From Calamus simplicifolius (taxonomy: Eukaryota; Streptophyta; Magnoliopsida; Arecales; Arecaceae), in the NCBI GenBank assembly GCA_900491605.1, contig UESW01004382.1, positions 286,696 to 350,695 on the forward strand: a stretch of DNA of 64,000 nucleotides. The letters run 5' to 3'. The notes beneath the pieces were generated by a model. That model did no database searches. It was not told where the DNA came from and saw only the letters and a list, made by a program, of their open reading frames with translations. Both the position numbers and the translations under genes were made by a program. Positions 32,001 to 42,300 of this stretch are shown in pieces; position 1 is the stretch's first letter; each line of letters opens with the position of its first letter.

Positions 32001-33093
32001 TTCCAGGTGTGAGTATGATTCTTGTGTGTATGTTAAATCTCTGGATGATGGGTCTAGGATGTACTTACTCTTGTATGTAGATGACATGCTGATAGCATGC
32101 AAGAGTGAGAAGGCTGTACAGGAACTGAAGATAGCTTTGTCTCGGGAGTTTGAGATGAAGGATCTGGGGCCAGCCAGGAAGATCCTAGGGATGGAAATCA
32201 TCAGAGATAGATCCAAAGGTGTGCTGCATCTGAGTCAGGGTGGCTACATTAAAAAGATTCTGGAGCGATATGGGATGAAGGATGCCAAACCGACAGCACT
32301 ACCTTTGGCAGCACATTTTTCCTTATCGAAGACCATGTCACCACAGACTGAGGTGGAGGCTCAGGAGATGGAGAAGGTACCATATGCTTCTGGTGTTGGG
32401 AGCCTTATGTATGCCATGGTATGTTGTAGGCCAGACATAGCCCATGCAGTGAGCCAGGTGAGCAGGTTCATGGCGCACCCTGGCAGGGAGCACTGGCGAG
32501 CACTAAAGGGAATCTTCAGGTACTTGGTAGGTACAGTTGGGGTTGGTATTTGCTATGGACAGCAAGAAGGTGCTGAGAGATCCAACTTATCCAAGGAGGC
32601 TCGTGGGCAGTTATATGGGTATGTGGATGCAGACTTTGGTGGAGATGTGGACACTAGGAGATCCACAACAGGCTTTGTGTTCAGCCTGTTTGGTGGTCCA
32701 GTATCGTGGAGATCATGTCTGCAGCCCATCACAGCCTTATCTACCACGGAGGCAGAATACATAGGTATCACAGAGGCAGCAAAGGAAGCTCTTTGGCTGA
32801 AGGGCTTGATGCTGGAGATGGGACTTGATCAGAAGGTTGTCCAGGTGCATAGTGACAGCCAGAGTGCTCTGATGCTTGCGCAGAATGCAGTCTATCATGC
32901 CAGGACGAAGCACATTGACCTCAGATACCACAGGATCAGAGAGCTGGTGGAAGATGGTGAGGTGGAGCTGGTGAAGGTATACACCAAAGAAAATCCAGCA
33001 GATGCACTGACTAAGGTTCTTCCACGGGACAGTTTTCAAAAGTGTATTTCGTTGTTAAAGCTGATGGACACAGTGGACGTGCTGAGGCCTTGA
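29069..33093 (+). pseudogene. Copia gag-pol polyprotein, one frameshift
   Basis: Start ATG at 29069 (MGSSIKLEVEKFDGKGSF). Domains in order: gag to about residue 220; zinc knuckle CYKCGEVGHFKKNC near 228-241; protease site TLDSACSHH near 290; GAG-pre-integrase MWHYRLGHMG near 420; integrase core with Asp in HTDVWGP (about 482), Asp in RSDNGGEY (about 544) and Glu in NGVAERMNR (about 583); reverse transcriptase from about 830 with MDVKTAFLHGHLEESIYMEQ and YVDDMLIA; RNase H with DADFGGDVDTRRSTTGF. The frame changes at 31971-31974, where one base appears lost, and the second frame runs to 33093. Catalytic residues look intact on both sides. This single lesion blocks full-length pol. The N-terminus resembles Tnt1 gag. 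Confidence 0.9.
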
Positions 33094-33100
33094 AAGCACC

Positions 33101-33111
33101 AAGGTGGAGAT
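33101..33111 (+). other. Polypurine tract of Tnt1-like copia
   Basis: AAGGTGGAGAT directly precedes the 3' LTR. Confidence 0.85.
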
Positions 33112-33586
33112 TGTTGGGCCTGGTGTGGTGCTATCAAGGCCCAGGTGGGCTAACTTGTATTGGGCTGGGTTTGAGTCCAAGGGTTGAGATTAAATCAAGT
33201 CACGGGTGTACACGGGCTTGGGGATTAGTTTAATCTCATTGGTTTAGTCCATGGGAGTTTTTTGTTGAGTCTGGGCCTGGCCCACTTCGTGGATGTATTT
33301 AAACTCTAGTCTCTAGGGTTTGGATGGAATAGAGAACAGATTCTTTTCTCCCAAAAATTCCCTTCTCTCATCATAGGGCGGCAGCCCTTTCTTTCTCCTC
33401 CCCATCTTCCTCCTTTTCAAGAAGTAAACCTAACAGGATTAGAAATCCTTAATTCTAGTTCTTGTTGAACGGGGAATCCCATTGCTATTCATCAAGGTCT
33501 AAACCTAACAGGATTAGAAATCCTTAGTTCTAGTTCTTGTTGAACGGAGAATCCCATTGCTATTCATCAAGGTCTAAACCCTAACA
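33112..33586 (+). repeat. 3' LTR of Tnt1-like copia
   Basis: 475 bp, same ends and same internal 75-bp duplication as the 5' LTR, with six visible substitutions. Confidence 0.95.
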
Positions 33587-34095
33587 GTCAGCTTGTCCAT
33601 CTGAGTCTGGTCGAAGGCATGGGTGATTGGGCCGATGTAGGCAGTGTAGATCCTCACATGGCGGGTGACGCAGCTCAGCCATTGCCCTCCATATTCTCTG
33701 CTCATGTTCTTAGTTTTTGCCATCGGTTGCCATGGTAGTGACTCTATCTTTGGTTGCCCTTTTGGCTGCTGTTGCTGCCTCTGCTGTTCTGGCAGCGTTC
33801 CTTGGTTTGGTTGCTGCTGTTGCTCTTTTCCTTCTTCTTATTCTAGCTGCTGTTGCTGCTGCTGCTGCTGGGCCATAATTGAATTCTGTTTCCTTCTTTC
33901 TTTTCCCATCATCCTGTCAACGACTCTGCCTTTGAGGGAGAAGCCAGTTGGAGCAAACAAGGAAGCAGTGGTAGCCATAACTTGTGTGTTAAGTTTTATC
34001 TGTTCTTTTTTATCAGCCCAGACCTTCTCTTTCACCTCTGATTCGTTTATGTTGGATATGGTTGATGCAGTTGGTGGTGGTGGTGGGAGTTCCAA
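33587..34095 (-). pseudogene. Host gene, 5' coding part, with premature stop
   Basis: The minus-strand frame from 34095 has LPPPPPTAS and FAPTGFSLKGRVVDRMMGKE, a glutamine-rich tract, a TAA stop at about 33845, another Gln-rich stretch and then MSREYGGQWLSCVTRHVRIY up to the copia insertion at 33586. The frame stays open on both sides of the TAA, so it is a nonsense mutation in one coding exon, or the protein starts later at MAKTKNMSREYGG near 33720. A further in-frame TGA lies near 34100. This looks like a conserved plant protein with a low-complexity N-terminus. I do not recognise a named family. Confidence 0.6.
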
Positions 34096-34247
34096 GCTTC
34101 AAACCACACTCACCCTATACTTGAATGTGTGGATGAGGTTTTCCATCAGGTGGAGTGAGATGGTTAAAGGGAAGTTTGCCCTTATGTAGCCATGTGACAT
34201 CGTTAAACGGACTTTTGCCCTTCTCTTTTGTAGCCATGTGGCATTTA

Positions 34248-34540
34248 GGTAGTGTTTAGTAAAAAACTAACTCTCTCTAAATAAGTGTATATAATAGAAT
34301 TTATTCAGGGAATAGCTGAGGAAATAAGTAGCTTTTTATAATAACAGTTTTGCTTTTAAGGGATAAGTTCAGAAAAAAATAGTTATTCCTCCAGTCCCTA
34401 GGGAATAAGTTTAGGGGATAACCCATATTAAACATGCATGAGTTATTCCCTCTGATTAACTTTTTTTTTTTTTCCAGCTATCCATCGTAGTTTTAGCTTT
34501 TGGGAATAAGGGGATATCCAAGCCTATTTCAATCACACCC
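34248..34540. mobile_element. Possible Tourist/PIF-like MITE
   Basis: Flanked by TTA (34245-34247 and 34541-34543). The ends GGTAGTGTTTAGT and, reversed, GGGTGTGATTGAA resemble Tourist ends. It has no coding capacity. The terminal repeats are weak. Confidence 0.4.
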
Positions 34541-34594
34541 TTAATTTTTCCATCATTATCGCTGTCTCTTTTTTATTCAAGAACATTTTGAGCA

Positions 34595-34779
34595 AAAAAA
34601 GTCTTGCTGCATCGTATGTGGTGCAGAAACAGCACTGCATGCAGTGATTAACACGCAATGCATGTGCATCAAAGATAAAAAAGATAATTTTGTTCTTGGC
34701 ATGCATGTGCACGTGCTGCACCCAATCACCGCACATGATGCGCTTGTTCTGCATCGCACGTGTGCAGCAAGACTTTTCC
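34595..34779. mobile_element. hAT-type MITE (185 bp) with 8-bp duplication
   Basis: A perfect 8-bp duplication TTTGAGCA flanks it (34587-34594 and 34780-34787). Ends share GTCTTGCTGCA in inverted orientation, and most of the element folds back on itself, with many TGCATG motifs. 8-bp duplications are the hAT hallmark. Confidence 0.75.
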
Positions 34780-35480
34780 TTTGAGCAATTGAGAGCCAAC
34801 TAAATTGGGTGAGTCAATTAAGTTAGGATTTAGTTAGAATTTTGTAGAGTTAGAGTAGATTGGATTGGGTCATGATTCTTGGTTAGTTGTCCAGTTTTCC
34901 TCTGAATAGAGCCATCAATAGCTGTGAGTACTCAGTAGAAGGTTGAAAGTGTTTGCTGAAAAAAGTTTTCGCATGATTCGCTCGCGCATTAGCAATGCAG
35001 GACCCATGGACGGGTCTCCCTGTTGGAAATTTTGTATTTTATACGAATCAAATTCATATATAAGATAAAATAAATATGAATTTAATTCCCAAAGTCCAAG
35101 ATCCTCAGTAAACAAATTCAGTTAACAAAAATTACATATAATTAAATAATAGATCATACCTGTATTCTTTATTGAGGATGAAGACTGTTGACCCCATATT
35201 GATTTTGATGAAATGCAAAATAATTAAGTATTGTGCTAATATTGTATCTGTCAAGTTCAATTAATTTCAGGTTATTCATCATGGAACAATACACTTCATT
35301 TATCCGAGGTATATTGTAATTCATAATATAAGGTAATACGGTTCATTTTACAAAATGACTTTCAAGTTTAATAATATTTGCATTGTCTTGAACTGGATTC
35401 AATTATTTTACAAATCTCTATTTATAATTCTATGATATTTTGAATCATCACCGAATTATATTCTTAAACTATCTATATTT

Positions 35481-35835
35481 CTATTGCCTTCGGATTGGAT
35501 GCTTAATGCTTGAATCTTGGGTTACCAATCTTAGATTTAGAATACCAGATTCTATTGCCTTCGGATTGGATGCTTAATGCTTGAATCTTGGGTTAGCAAT
35601 CTTTGATTTGGAATACTAGATTCTATTGCCTTCGGATTGGATGCTTAATGCTTGAATCTTGGGTTACTAATCTTTGATTTGGAATACCAGATTCTATTGC
35701 CTTCGGATTGGATGCTTAATGTTTGAATCTTGGGTTACTAATCTTTGATTTGGAATACCAGATTCTATTGCCTTCGGATTGGATGCTTAATGCTTGAATC
35801 TTGGGTTACCAGTCTTTGATTTGGAATACCAGATT
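35481..35835 (+). repeat. Tandem repeat, 71-bp unit x 5
   Basis: Unit begins CTATTGCCTTCGGATTGGAT at 35481, 35552, 35623, 35694 and 35765, with a sixth, partial unit at 35836. It lies in the U3 of the solo LTR. Confidence 0.95.
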
Positions 35836-35852
35836 CTATTACCTTCGATTTC

Positions 35853-35940
35853 CATTTGGGTTGCCTTCAGTTTGCATTTGGGTTGCCTTCGGTTTGCATT
35901 TGGGTTGCCTTCGGTTTTCATTCGGGTTGCCTTCGATTTG
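35853..35940 (+). repeat. Tandem repeat, 22-bp unit x 4
   Basis: CATTTGGGTTGCCTTCGGTT plus TG, directly after the 71-bp array. It shares the GCCTTCGG word with that array, so it may have arisen from it. Confidence 0.95.
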
Positions 35941-36230
35941 CCTTTAGTCGGATACTTGCTGGCTTGCTTATATTTTATCATATTACAGCTGGCTTCTTGG
36001 TACTTACTTTGTTGGCATGTTCCTTCGTTTGGAGCTTTCGGCTGGTTCCCTGGCTTTCTCGTCTTGGCATGCTAGTTGAAATTTTTGGCATGCTAATTCT
36101 TTGGAACTCTCTGTAAGTCTTCCAGCACTCAAACATTCATATACTAACTTTATGTTTTGGCATTCCAATTTCCTACTTGGTTCGGTTGTCTTCCTGGCTG
36201 CAAATTTTGGTATTCCGATTTTAGAATTTT

Positions 36231-36378
36231 GGAATGCCAACATTCTCATGTTTTGGCTGGTTCCTTCCATCATTTAAAAATTGGGCTGTCAATTTTAAAG
36301 TTTTGGAATGCCAACATCCTCATGCTTTGGCTGGTTCCTTCCATCATTCAAAAATTGGGCTGTTGATTTTAGAGCTTT
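36231..36378 (+). repeat. Tandem repeat, 74-bp unit x 2
   Basis: Unit begins GGAATGCCAACATTCTCATG, with a third partial start at 36379. Confidence 0.9.
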
Positions 36379-36953
36379 GGAATGCTACTTCACCTCTTGG
36401 CTACCGATTTCATTGGATGGGATTTTATTCGTTGGCTTCTCTTAAACAACTCTTGGCCAGCTTGCTCTCTCTCTCTCTCACTTCCTCTTCTATTTCACAA
36501 TGGTACACAATGACTATATTTGATATTGTTGTTATAAATAGTGTAGATGAATAGTGATTTAAAAGAAGGGAAAGAAAAATCAAAAAATATCAGTGAAAAA
36601 TATTTTGAGAAAAATCATTTGAAGGAGAGATTTGTTTGAGATTGTTGGAGTATTGTTTTGATTATTCTTCAAGACATCAGAGTTCATTTATTGCTAATTC
36701 TACAAGTGGTCTTAAAGCTCCATCTATCCTCTTGAAGAGCATTCAAAGCTACGTTGAAGGCTTCTATTGTGCTGCTGCATTTATTAAAGAAAGAAGCAAC
36801 TTTGGTATTAGCTCTTCAAGATTGATAAGTATTCTCATTGTTTAAATCTGCTCATATCTAGGAGCTTATTATATTATACATTCTATTACTTGATCCTTGA
36901 TTTGTTTTATAGTTGTAAAACATGATTGGGTAGAGGTCTTCCCGAATTTGTAT

Positions 36954-37076
36954 TTGTAAGGCTTGCTTGTGCCTGAAACAAGTGTTGCTAGCTAGGTTGG
37001 CTAGTGGTGATTTATTTGTAAGGCTTGCTTGTATCCGGAAACAAGTCTTGTTAGCTAGGTTGGCTAGTGGTGATTA
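36954..37076 (+). repeat. Tandem repeat, 61-bp unit x 2
   Basis: Unit contains AAGGCTTGCTTGT and GCTAGGTTGGCTAGTGGTGA. It corresponds to the inverted CTAGCC/CACAAGG repeats in the Sirevirus LTRs (45000-45150). Confidence 0.9.
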
Positions 37077-37489
37077 GTGAAATATCCAAGGTATTTTGGA
37101 AAGTGGATGTAGGTGAAGGGTTGGCACCGAACCACTATAAATATTATGTGTTTGATTGTGATATATTTTCTGTGATTGATTGTGTATTAGATTCACTTCA
37201 TTACACGATACTCATTTGTAAAAGAATATAAGTGCACATACTTGCTAGATAGCCGATTAAATTTTTAAGAAACCCAATTCATCCCTCCTCTTGGATTGCT
37301 AGATCTGGGCAACAAAGACTGATGAAGCCGGTAAATGATTTACCACTAGCCGTCCACGCGTTCGGCCTCTAATAGTGATCCACATGAAGATCTTTGGATG
37401 ATGTTCTCTCAGGATTGGATAATGACCATCTAGCGAGGGGTGTTAGCGCCTCCTTTCTTCTTCAATTGATTTTCCAAATCAAGAGAGAG

Positions 37490-37660
37490 AATATCTTGAT
37501 CAAGATCAAATCTTGATCAATCAATAAAGAAAAAGATTTTTTGATAAAGATCAAATCTTGATCTATCAAAAAAATAATTTCTTGATCAAGATCAAATCTT
37601 GATCAATAAAGAAAGGAAAGATTTTTTGATCAAGATCAAATCTTGATCAACCAAGAAGAG
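37490..37660 (+). repeat. Palindromic tandem repeat, TTGATCAAGATCAA type
   Basis: About four copies of CTTGATCAAGATCAAATCTT separated by A-rich spacers, in the U3 or upstream flank of the copia LTR. Confidence 0.85.
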
Positions 37661-38295
37661 AGAGAAAGCCTTCCTTCAACCACTCGAGAGAGGGATGTGA
37701 GAGAGAGACTTCCACCCATTCAAGAGAGAGTGAGAGAGACACTTCTGTTAGATTAGCCCTTTAATTCAAGATTGTTACAAAAATGAAGAGTCGCTCTTTC
37801 TCGATCTTAGTATGCAAAAGATGAAGGGCCAGATCTAGCCTAGTATGCGAAAGGTGAATTGCCTAGTATGCGAAAGCTGAAGTGCTACCCATTGTTTCTT
37901 CTGCGTGTGCAGAAGATGAAGGGTTACCAAATCGGATGTTAATGGTTTGAAAGTATTAAAAGAAATTAAAGTCATTAATTGGTATTTGATGGAAATACCA
38001 ATTGAATGTTATATATATAAATAATTAGTCCTCTCTCTGTCAAGAAGAAGTTAGCAAGAATCCATCGTTATCTATGAAAGGAATGAGGTTAAGGGATAGA
38101 AACTAGTTATTTTGTAGAAGAGGCTATCAAAGTCTGAATAGGTTATCAAAATCTAACCAGATTCAAGTCTCAAGTCTACATATTATCATGATGACCGCAT
38201 CAGGTAAATACTATTATAATGAATTCCGCATTAGGTAAGTATGTTATTTTTATATGTAACAAATTATTTATTGAAGATCCTATATTGCTAACAAG

Positions 38296-38315
38296 TGGTA
38301 TCAGAGCTAAGGTTC
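38296..38315 (+). other. Primer-binding site of second plus-strand copia
   Basis: TGGTATCAGAGCTAAGGTTC begins two bases after the LTR end, matching the initiator tRNA-Met type. Confidence 0.85.
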
Positions 38316-38655
38316 TAAAATAAATAATTTGTTCATATATTATGATTGATTAATTTTTATCAAAATGAATTAACGATGAATATTTAATCTTTTAAGTTAT
38401 GATTAGTTGTATTATTGGCCATTAATCTATTCCATGAGAAGGTTCATCGCAAAAAACATCGGCTGATCATGTTACGAATTAATGGCATGCATTGATAAGA
38501 TCATTGTGTTATTCTAGTATGTATGGAAAAATCAATATTTATAGATTGAAGCAGATTGATAATCTATGATGGTTGATATCGGCTAATGCATGCAGCAATA
38601 TTAACTATATTTCTCATTATCAAAATTGAATGTTAGATTTTTAATAATACTAGTA

Positions 38656-39035
38656 TTATTGTTTAGTTATATGATATTACGATAAATTAGATAGTTAGTC
38701 ACCAAAAGTGGCCAAACTAATTTATATTTAGTCATATAATTTATGAAATTTTAGTTATATGATATTAAGATAAATTAGTTAGTTAGTCACCAAAGTGGCC
38801 AAACTAATTTATATTCAGTCATATAATTTATAAAATTTTTGATATTAGCATTATTGTATAATTATATGACATCAAGATTAAATTAGTTAGTTAGTCACCA
38901 AAGTGGCCAAACTAATTTATATTAGTCATATAATTTATAATTTTTTTTAACAATATGACATCAAGATTAAATTAGTTAGTTAGTCACCAAAGTGACCAAA
39001 CTAATTTACATTCAGTCATATAATTTATGAAATTT
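38656..39035 (+). repeat. Leader tandem repeat, about 90-105-bp unit x 4
   Basis: Each unit carries AAATTAGTTAGTTAGTCACC and AAAGTGGCCAAACTAATTTA, then a CATATAATTTAT segment. It lies between primer site and gag. Copies differ mainly by small indels. Confidence 0.9.
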
Positions 39036-39300
39036 TATAGAATGCTGTTAAAGATTTGTTGGTTGATAGAAATTAAGAATTCACCCAAAGATGGATTAAT
39101 ATTTATAACTAACAAACGTAAAGGAAAAAATTTAATATCCTCTTATCAAATATAATATAGATATCCAAAGATACCATATATATATATATATATGATAAGA
39201 TTTATTAATTTCTTTAAAAGTTTAAATAGCATTCTAATTATGATGTATATTGTTGTATTTATCCAAAGAAAATCTACAATATATTTTGTGTTTAATTATA

Positions 39301-42300
39301 TGAATTTGAGCATTTATGTTTTTGTAGTTGTTTCTCTACATTCACATGCTTCTGCTATTACTATCTTTAATGGCTTAAACTTCTCTGAATGGCGTGAGCA
39401 AGTCAATTTCCATTTAGGTGTCTTGGATCTTGACTTGACACTATTAGAAGAAAAGCCTACTGACATTATGGATATGAGCAGTGAGGCAGAGAAGTTAAAA
39501 CATAAAACATGGGATAGATCTAATAGATTATATCTAAGCTTCATGCGAATGACAACTGCTAACAACATTAAATCAATTCTTCCAGAAAGTGTAGCAGCTA
39601 AAGAATATCTTAAGCTTGTGGAAGAGCGCTTTCGTTTCCCTGATAAGTCACTTGTAGGAACACTGACGGCTGAACTCACGACCATGAAATATGATGGGTC
39701 GCGAAGTATGCAGCAACATGTCCTAGATATGACTAATATTGCAGCAAGACTTAAGACCCTAGGAATGGTTGTGATGACTCCTTTTTAGTACAATTTATTA
39801 TGAACTCATTACCTCAAGAGTATGGGCCTTTTCAAATTAATTATAACACTATTAAAGATAAATGGGATGTTAATGAATTGGTCAGTAAGCTTACTCAAGA
39901 GGAAAGGAGATTAAAAGCACAAGGGGATCATTTAATAAACCTAGTGGGTCAGGGAGCTGGTAAAGTTATCAAACCAAAATCTAAGAAATTTAAGAAGAAA
40001 GCACCCACTAAAGTACCATAGGTTGCTAATAATGATAAGAAGGAAAGGAAGAAAGATAAATGTCACTTTTGTAAGAAAGAAGGACATTATCCGAAAGATT
40101 GTCTGAAACGGAAAGCTTGGTTCAAAAGAAAGGTATCTTTCATTATGCTTCTCCACTTTATGAATCAAACTTATCTGAAGTTCCTTCTAACACTTGGTGG
40201 TTGAATTCTGGTGCCACTACTCATGCTTCCAATGTAATGCAGGAATTCCTTACAATCCAGAGCATAAACCCAAATGAGAACTTCTTATTCATGAGAAACC
40301 GAGAGAAGGCCCCAATTGAAGGCATAGGGACTTATCATCTTACTTTAGATACTGGGCATCACCTGAATCTACTACAAACTCTCTATGTTCCTTCACTTTC
40401 TAGAAATTTAGTTTCTGTTTCGAAACTTGATGTTAATGGGTTTAGTTTTAAGATTGGAAAAGGATGTTTCAGTTTATTTAATAAATATGGTTCCTTTATT
40501 AGTTCTAGAATTCTTATGGATGAATTATATAAATTAAAACTTGATGGTAAATTTTCTGCATCCCTGATGTGTGTCCATCAAAATATTGGAATTAAGCGTA
40601 GTATGGCAAATGACGACTCTGCTTTCTTGTGGCATAAACGTTTGGGTCATATATCCAAAGAACGACTACAAAGATTAGTAAAGAATGAGATTTTACTAAA
40701 CCTAGATTTTACTGATCTTGGTTTATGTGTGGATTGCATTAAGGGAAAGCAAACCAAACATAAAAAGAAAGGAGCTAGAAGAAGTACTCAGCTTCTTGAA
40801 ATTATACATACTGATATATGTGGACCTTTTGACACTCCATCCTTTGATGGAGAAAAGTTCTTTATCACCTTTATAGATGATTTTTCACATTATGGATATG
40901 TCTATTTACTTAAAGAGAAATCTCAAACTGTAAATGCTCTTGAGGTATTTACTAAAAAGGTTGAAAGACAACTAGACAGAAAAGTAAAAATAGTAAGATC
41001 TGATAGAGGTGGTGAGTATTATGAAAAGTAAATGAATCAGGGCAAAATTCAGGTCCATTTGTAAAATTTCTCGAAAGACATGGCATATGTGCACAGTATA
41101 CTATGCCAGGCACACCTCAGCAAAATGGTGTGGCAGAAAGGCAAAATAGAATATTAATGGATATGGTTAGGAGTATGATAAGTAATTCCTCATTACCAAA
41201 ATCTTTATGGACGTATGCTCTAAGAACTGTAGTATATTTACTGAATAGGATTCCTAGTAAGGCAGTTTCTAAAACTCCTTTTGAGTTATGGACTGGAAGG
41301 AAACCTAGCTTAAGACATCTACATGTTTGGGGTTGTCCAGTAGAAGCACGAGTGTATAATCCACATGAAAAGAAATTAGATTCTTGAACTGTCAGTGGTT
41401 ACTTTATAGGTTACCTAGAGAAATCCAAAGGGTACAGGTTTTATTGTCCAAACCATAGTTCTAGAATTATTGAGATAGGCAATGCCAAATTTATTGAGAA
41501 TGATGAAGTTAGTAGGAGTACTGACAAACAGATTGTGAATATCAATGAAGTAAGGGTTAATGTTTTATTACCCATAAATGTTTCTGAATCTACAATCATT
41601 CCATACATTGTTCCAGAATTACAAGAACAAAACAACAACGAACAATGTTTGAATAAAGAAGTACCCCATGAAGAGCCTAACCTACCAATAGCTGACAACA
41701 TTGAACTATGTGGAATAGCTTTAAGTAAACCCGTAAGGATACAAAAATCAGCTATTTCAGATGATTATTTGGTTTATTTTCAAGAGTCAGATTTTGATTG
41801 TGGCATTTATGAAGATCTGTTTCATTTTCATAAGCCATTAACAGTGATAAGTCTGATAAATGGATTAATGCTATGAAAGATGAATTAAAATCAATGGCTG
41901 AAAACAATATCTGGGATCTTATCGAATTGCTAGAAGGTTCTAAACAAGTTGGATGTAAATGGGTTTTTAAAACCAAACGTGACTTGAATGGCAATATAGA
42001 ACGTTTTAAAGCTAGACTTGTCACTAAGGGTTAGACTCAGAAGGATGGCATTGATTATAAAGAGACATTTTCACCAATTTCAAAGAAAGATTCATTAAGA
42101 ATCAATCATTATGGCTTTGGTAGCTCAATATGATTTAGAGTTACATCAAATGAATGTGAAAACAACTTTTCTTAATGGGGATATAGAGGAAGAAATTTAT
42201 ATGCATCAACCTGAAGGTTTTTCCAAGGAAGGAAAGGATCATATGATGTGTAAACTTAAGAAATCAATATATAGACTTAAACAAGCTTCCAGACAATGGT

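Larger units (their letters stand above)
28464..33586 (+). mobile_element. Full-length Ty1/copia element, Tnt1/Tork-like (5123 bp)
   Basis: Target duplication GTCAG (28459-28463 and 33587-33591), 475-bp LTRs at both ends, primer site and polypurine tract are all present. Six substitutions are visible between the LTRs (about 98.7% identical), so the insertion is recent compared with its neighbours. The gag-pol ORF is intact except for one frame change. It is inserted in the coding sequence of the minus-strand host gene. Confidence 0.95.
35186..37314 (+). mobile_element. Solo LTR of a Sirevirus-like element (2129 bp)
   Basis: It is flanked by the exact duplication AAGAC (35181-35185 and 37315-37319). 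Its start TGTTGACCCCATATTGATTTTG and end TGGATTGCTAGATCTGGGCAACA match the ends of the 2.45-kb LTRs at 44744-56824 read on the minus strand. It also shares their GGTTGGCACCGAACCAC-type and GCTAGTGG segments. No internal region is present, so LTR-LTR recombination removed it. Confidence 0.85.
35021..38293 (+). repeat. 5' LTR region of the second plus-strand copia, interrupted by a solo LTR
   Basis: The LTR ends CTAACA at 38293, directly before a TGGTATCAGAGC primer site. Two starts are possible: TGTTGGAAATTTTG at 35021 (LTR of about 1.14 kb once the nested 35181-37314 is removed) or TGTTAGATTAGCCC at 37746 (548 bp, with perfect TGTTAG/CTAACA ends). No second LTR is present to decide. Confidence 0.5.

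Noticed and set aside
33665..34189. Cys-rich plus-strand ORF of 174 codons
   Set aside because: Antisense to the Gln-rich host exon; the Cys/Ala runs are the complement of CAG repeats.
35794..36554. Several plus-strand ORFs in the solo LTR
   Set aside because: They follow the 22- and 74-bp tandem repeats and have no family features.
39314..39685. 123-codon minus-strand ORF
   Set aside because: Antisense to the copia gag, which has clear family motifs.
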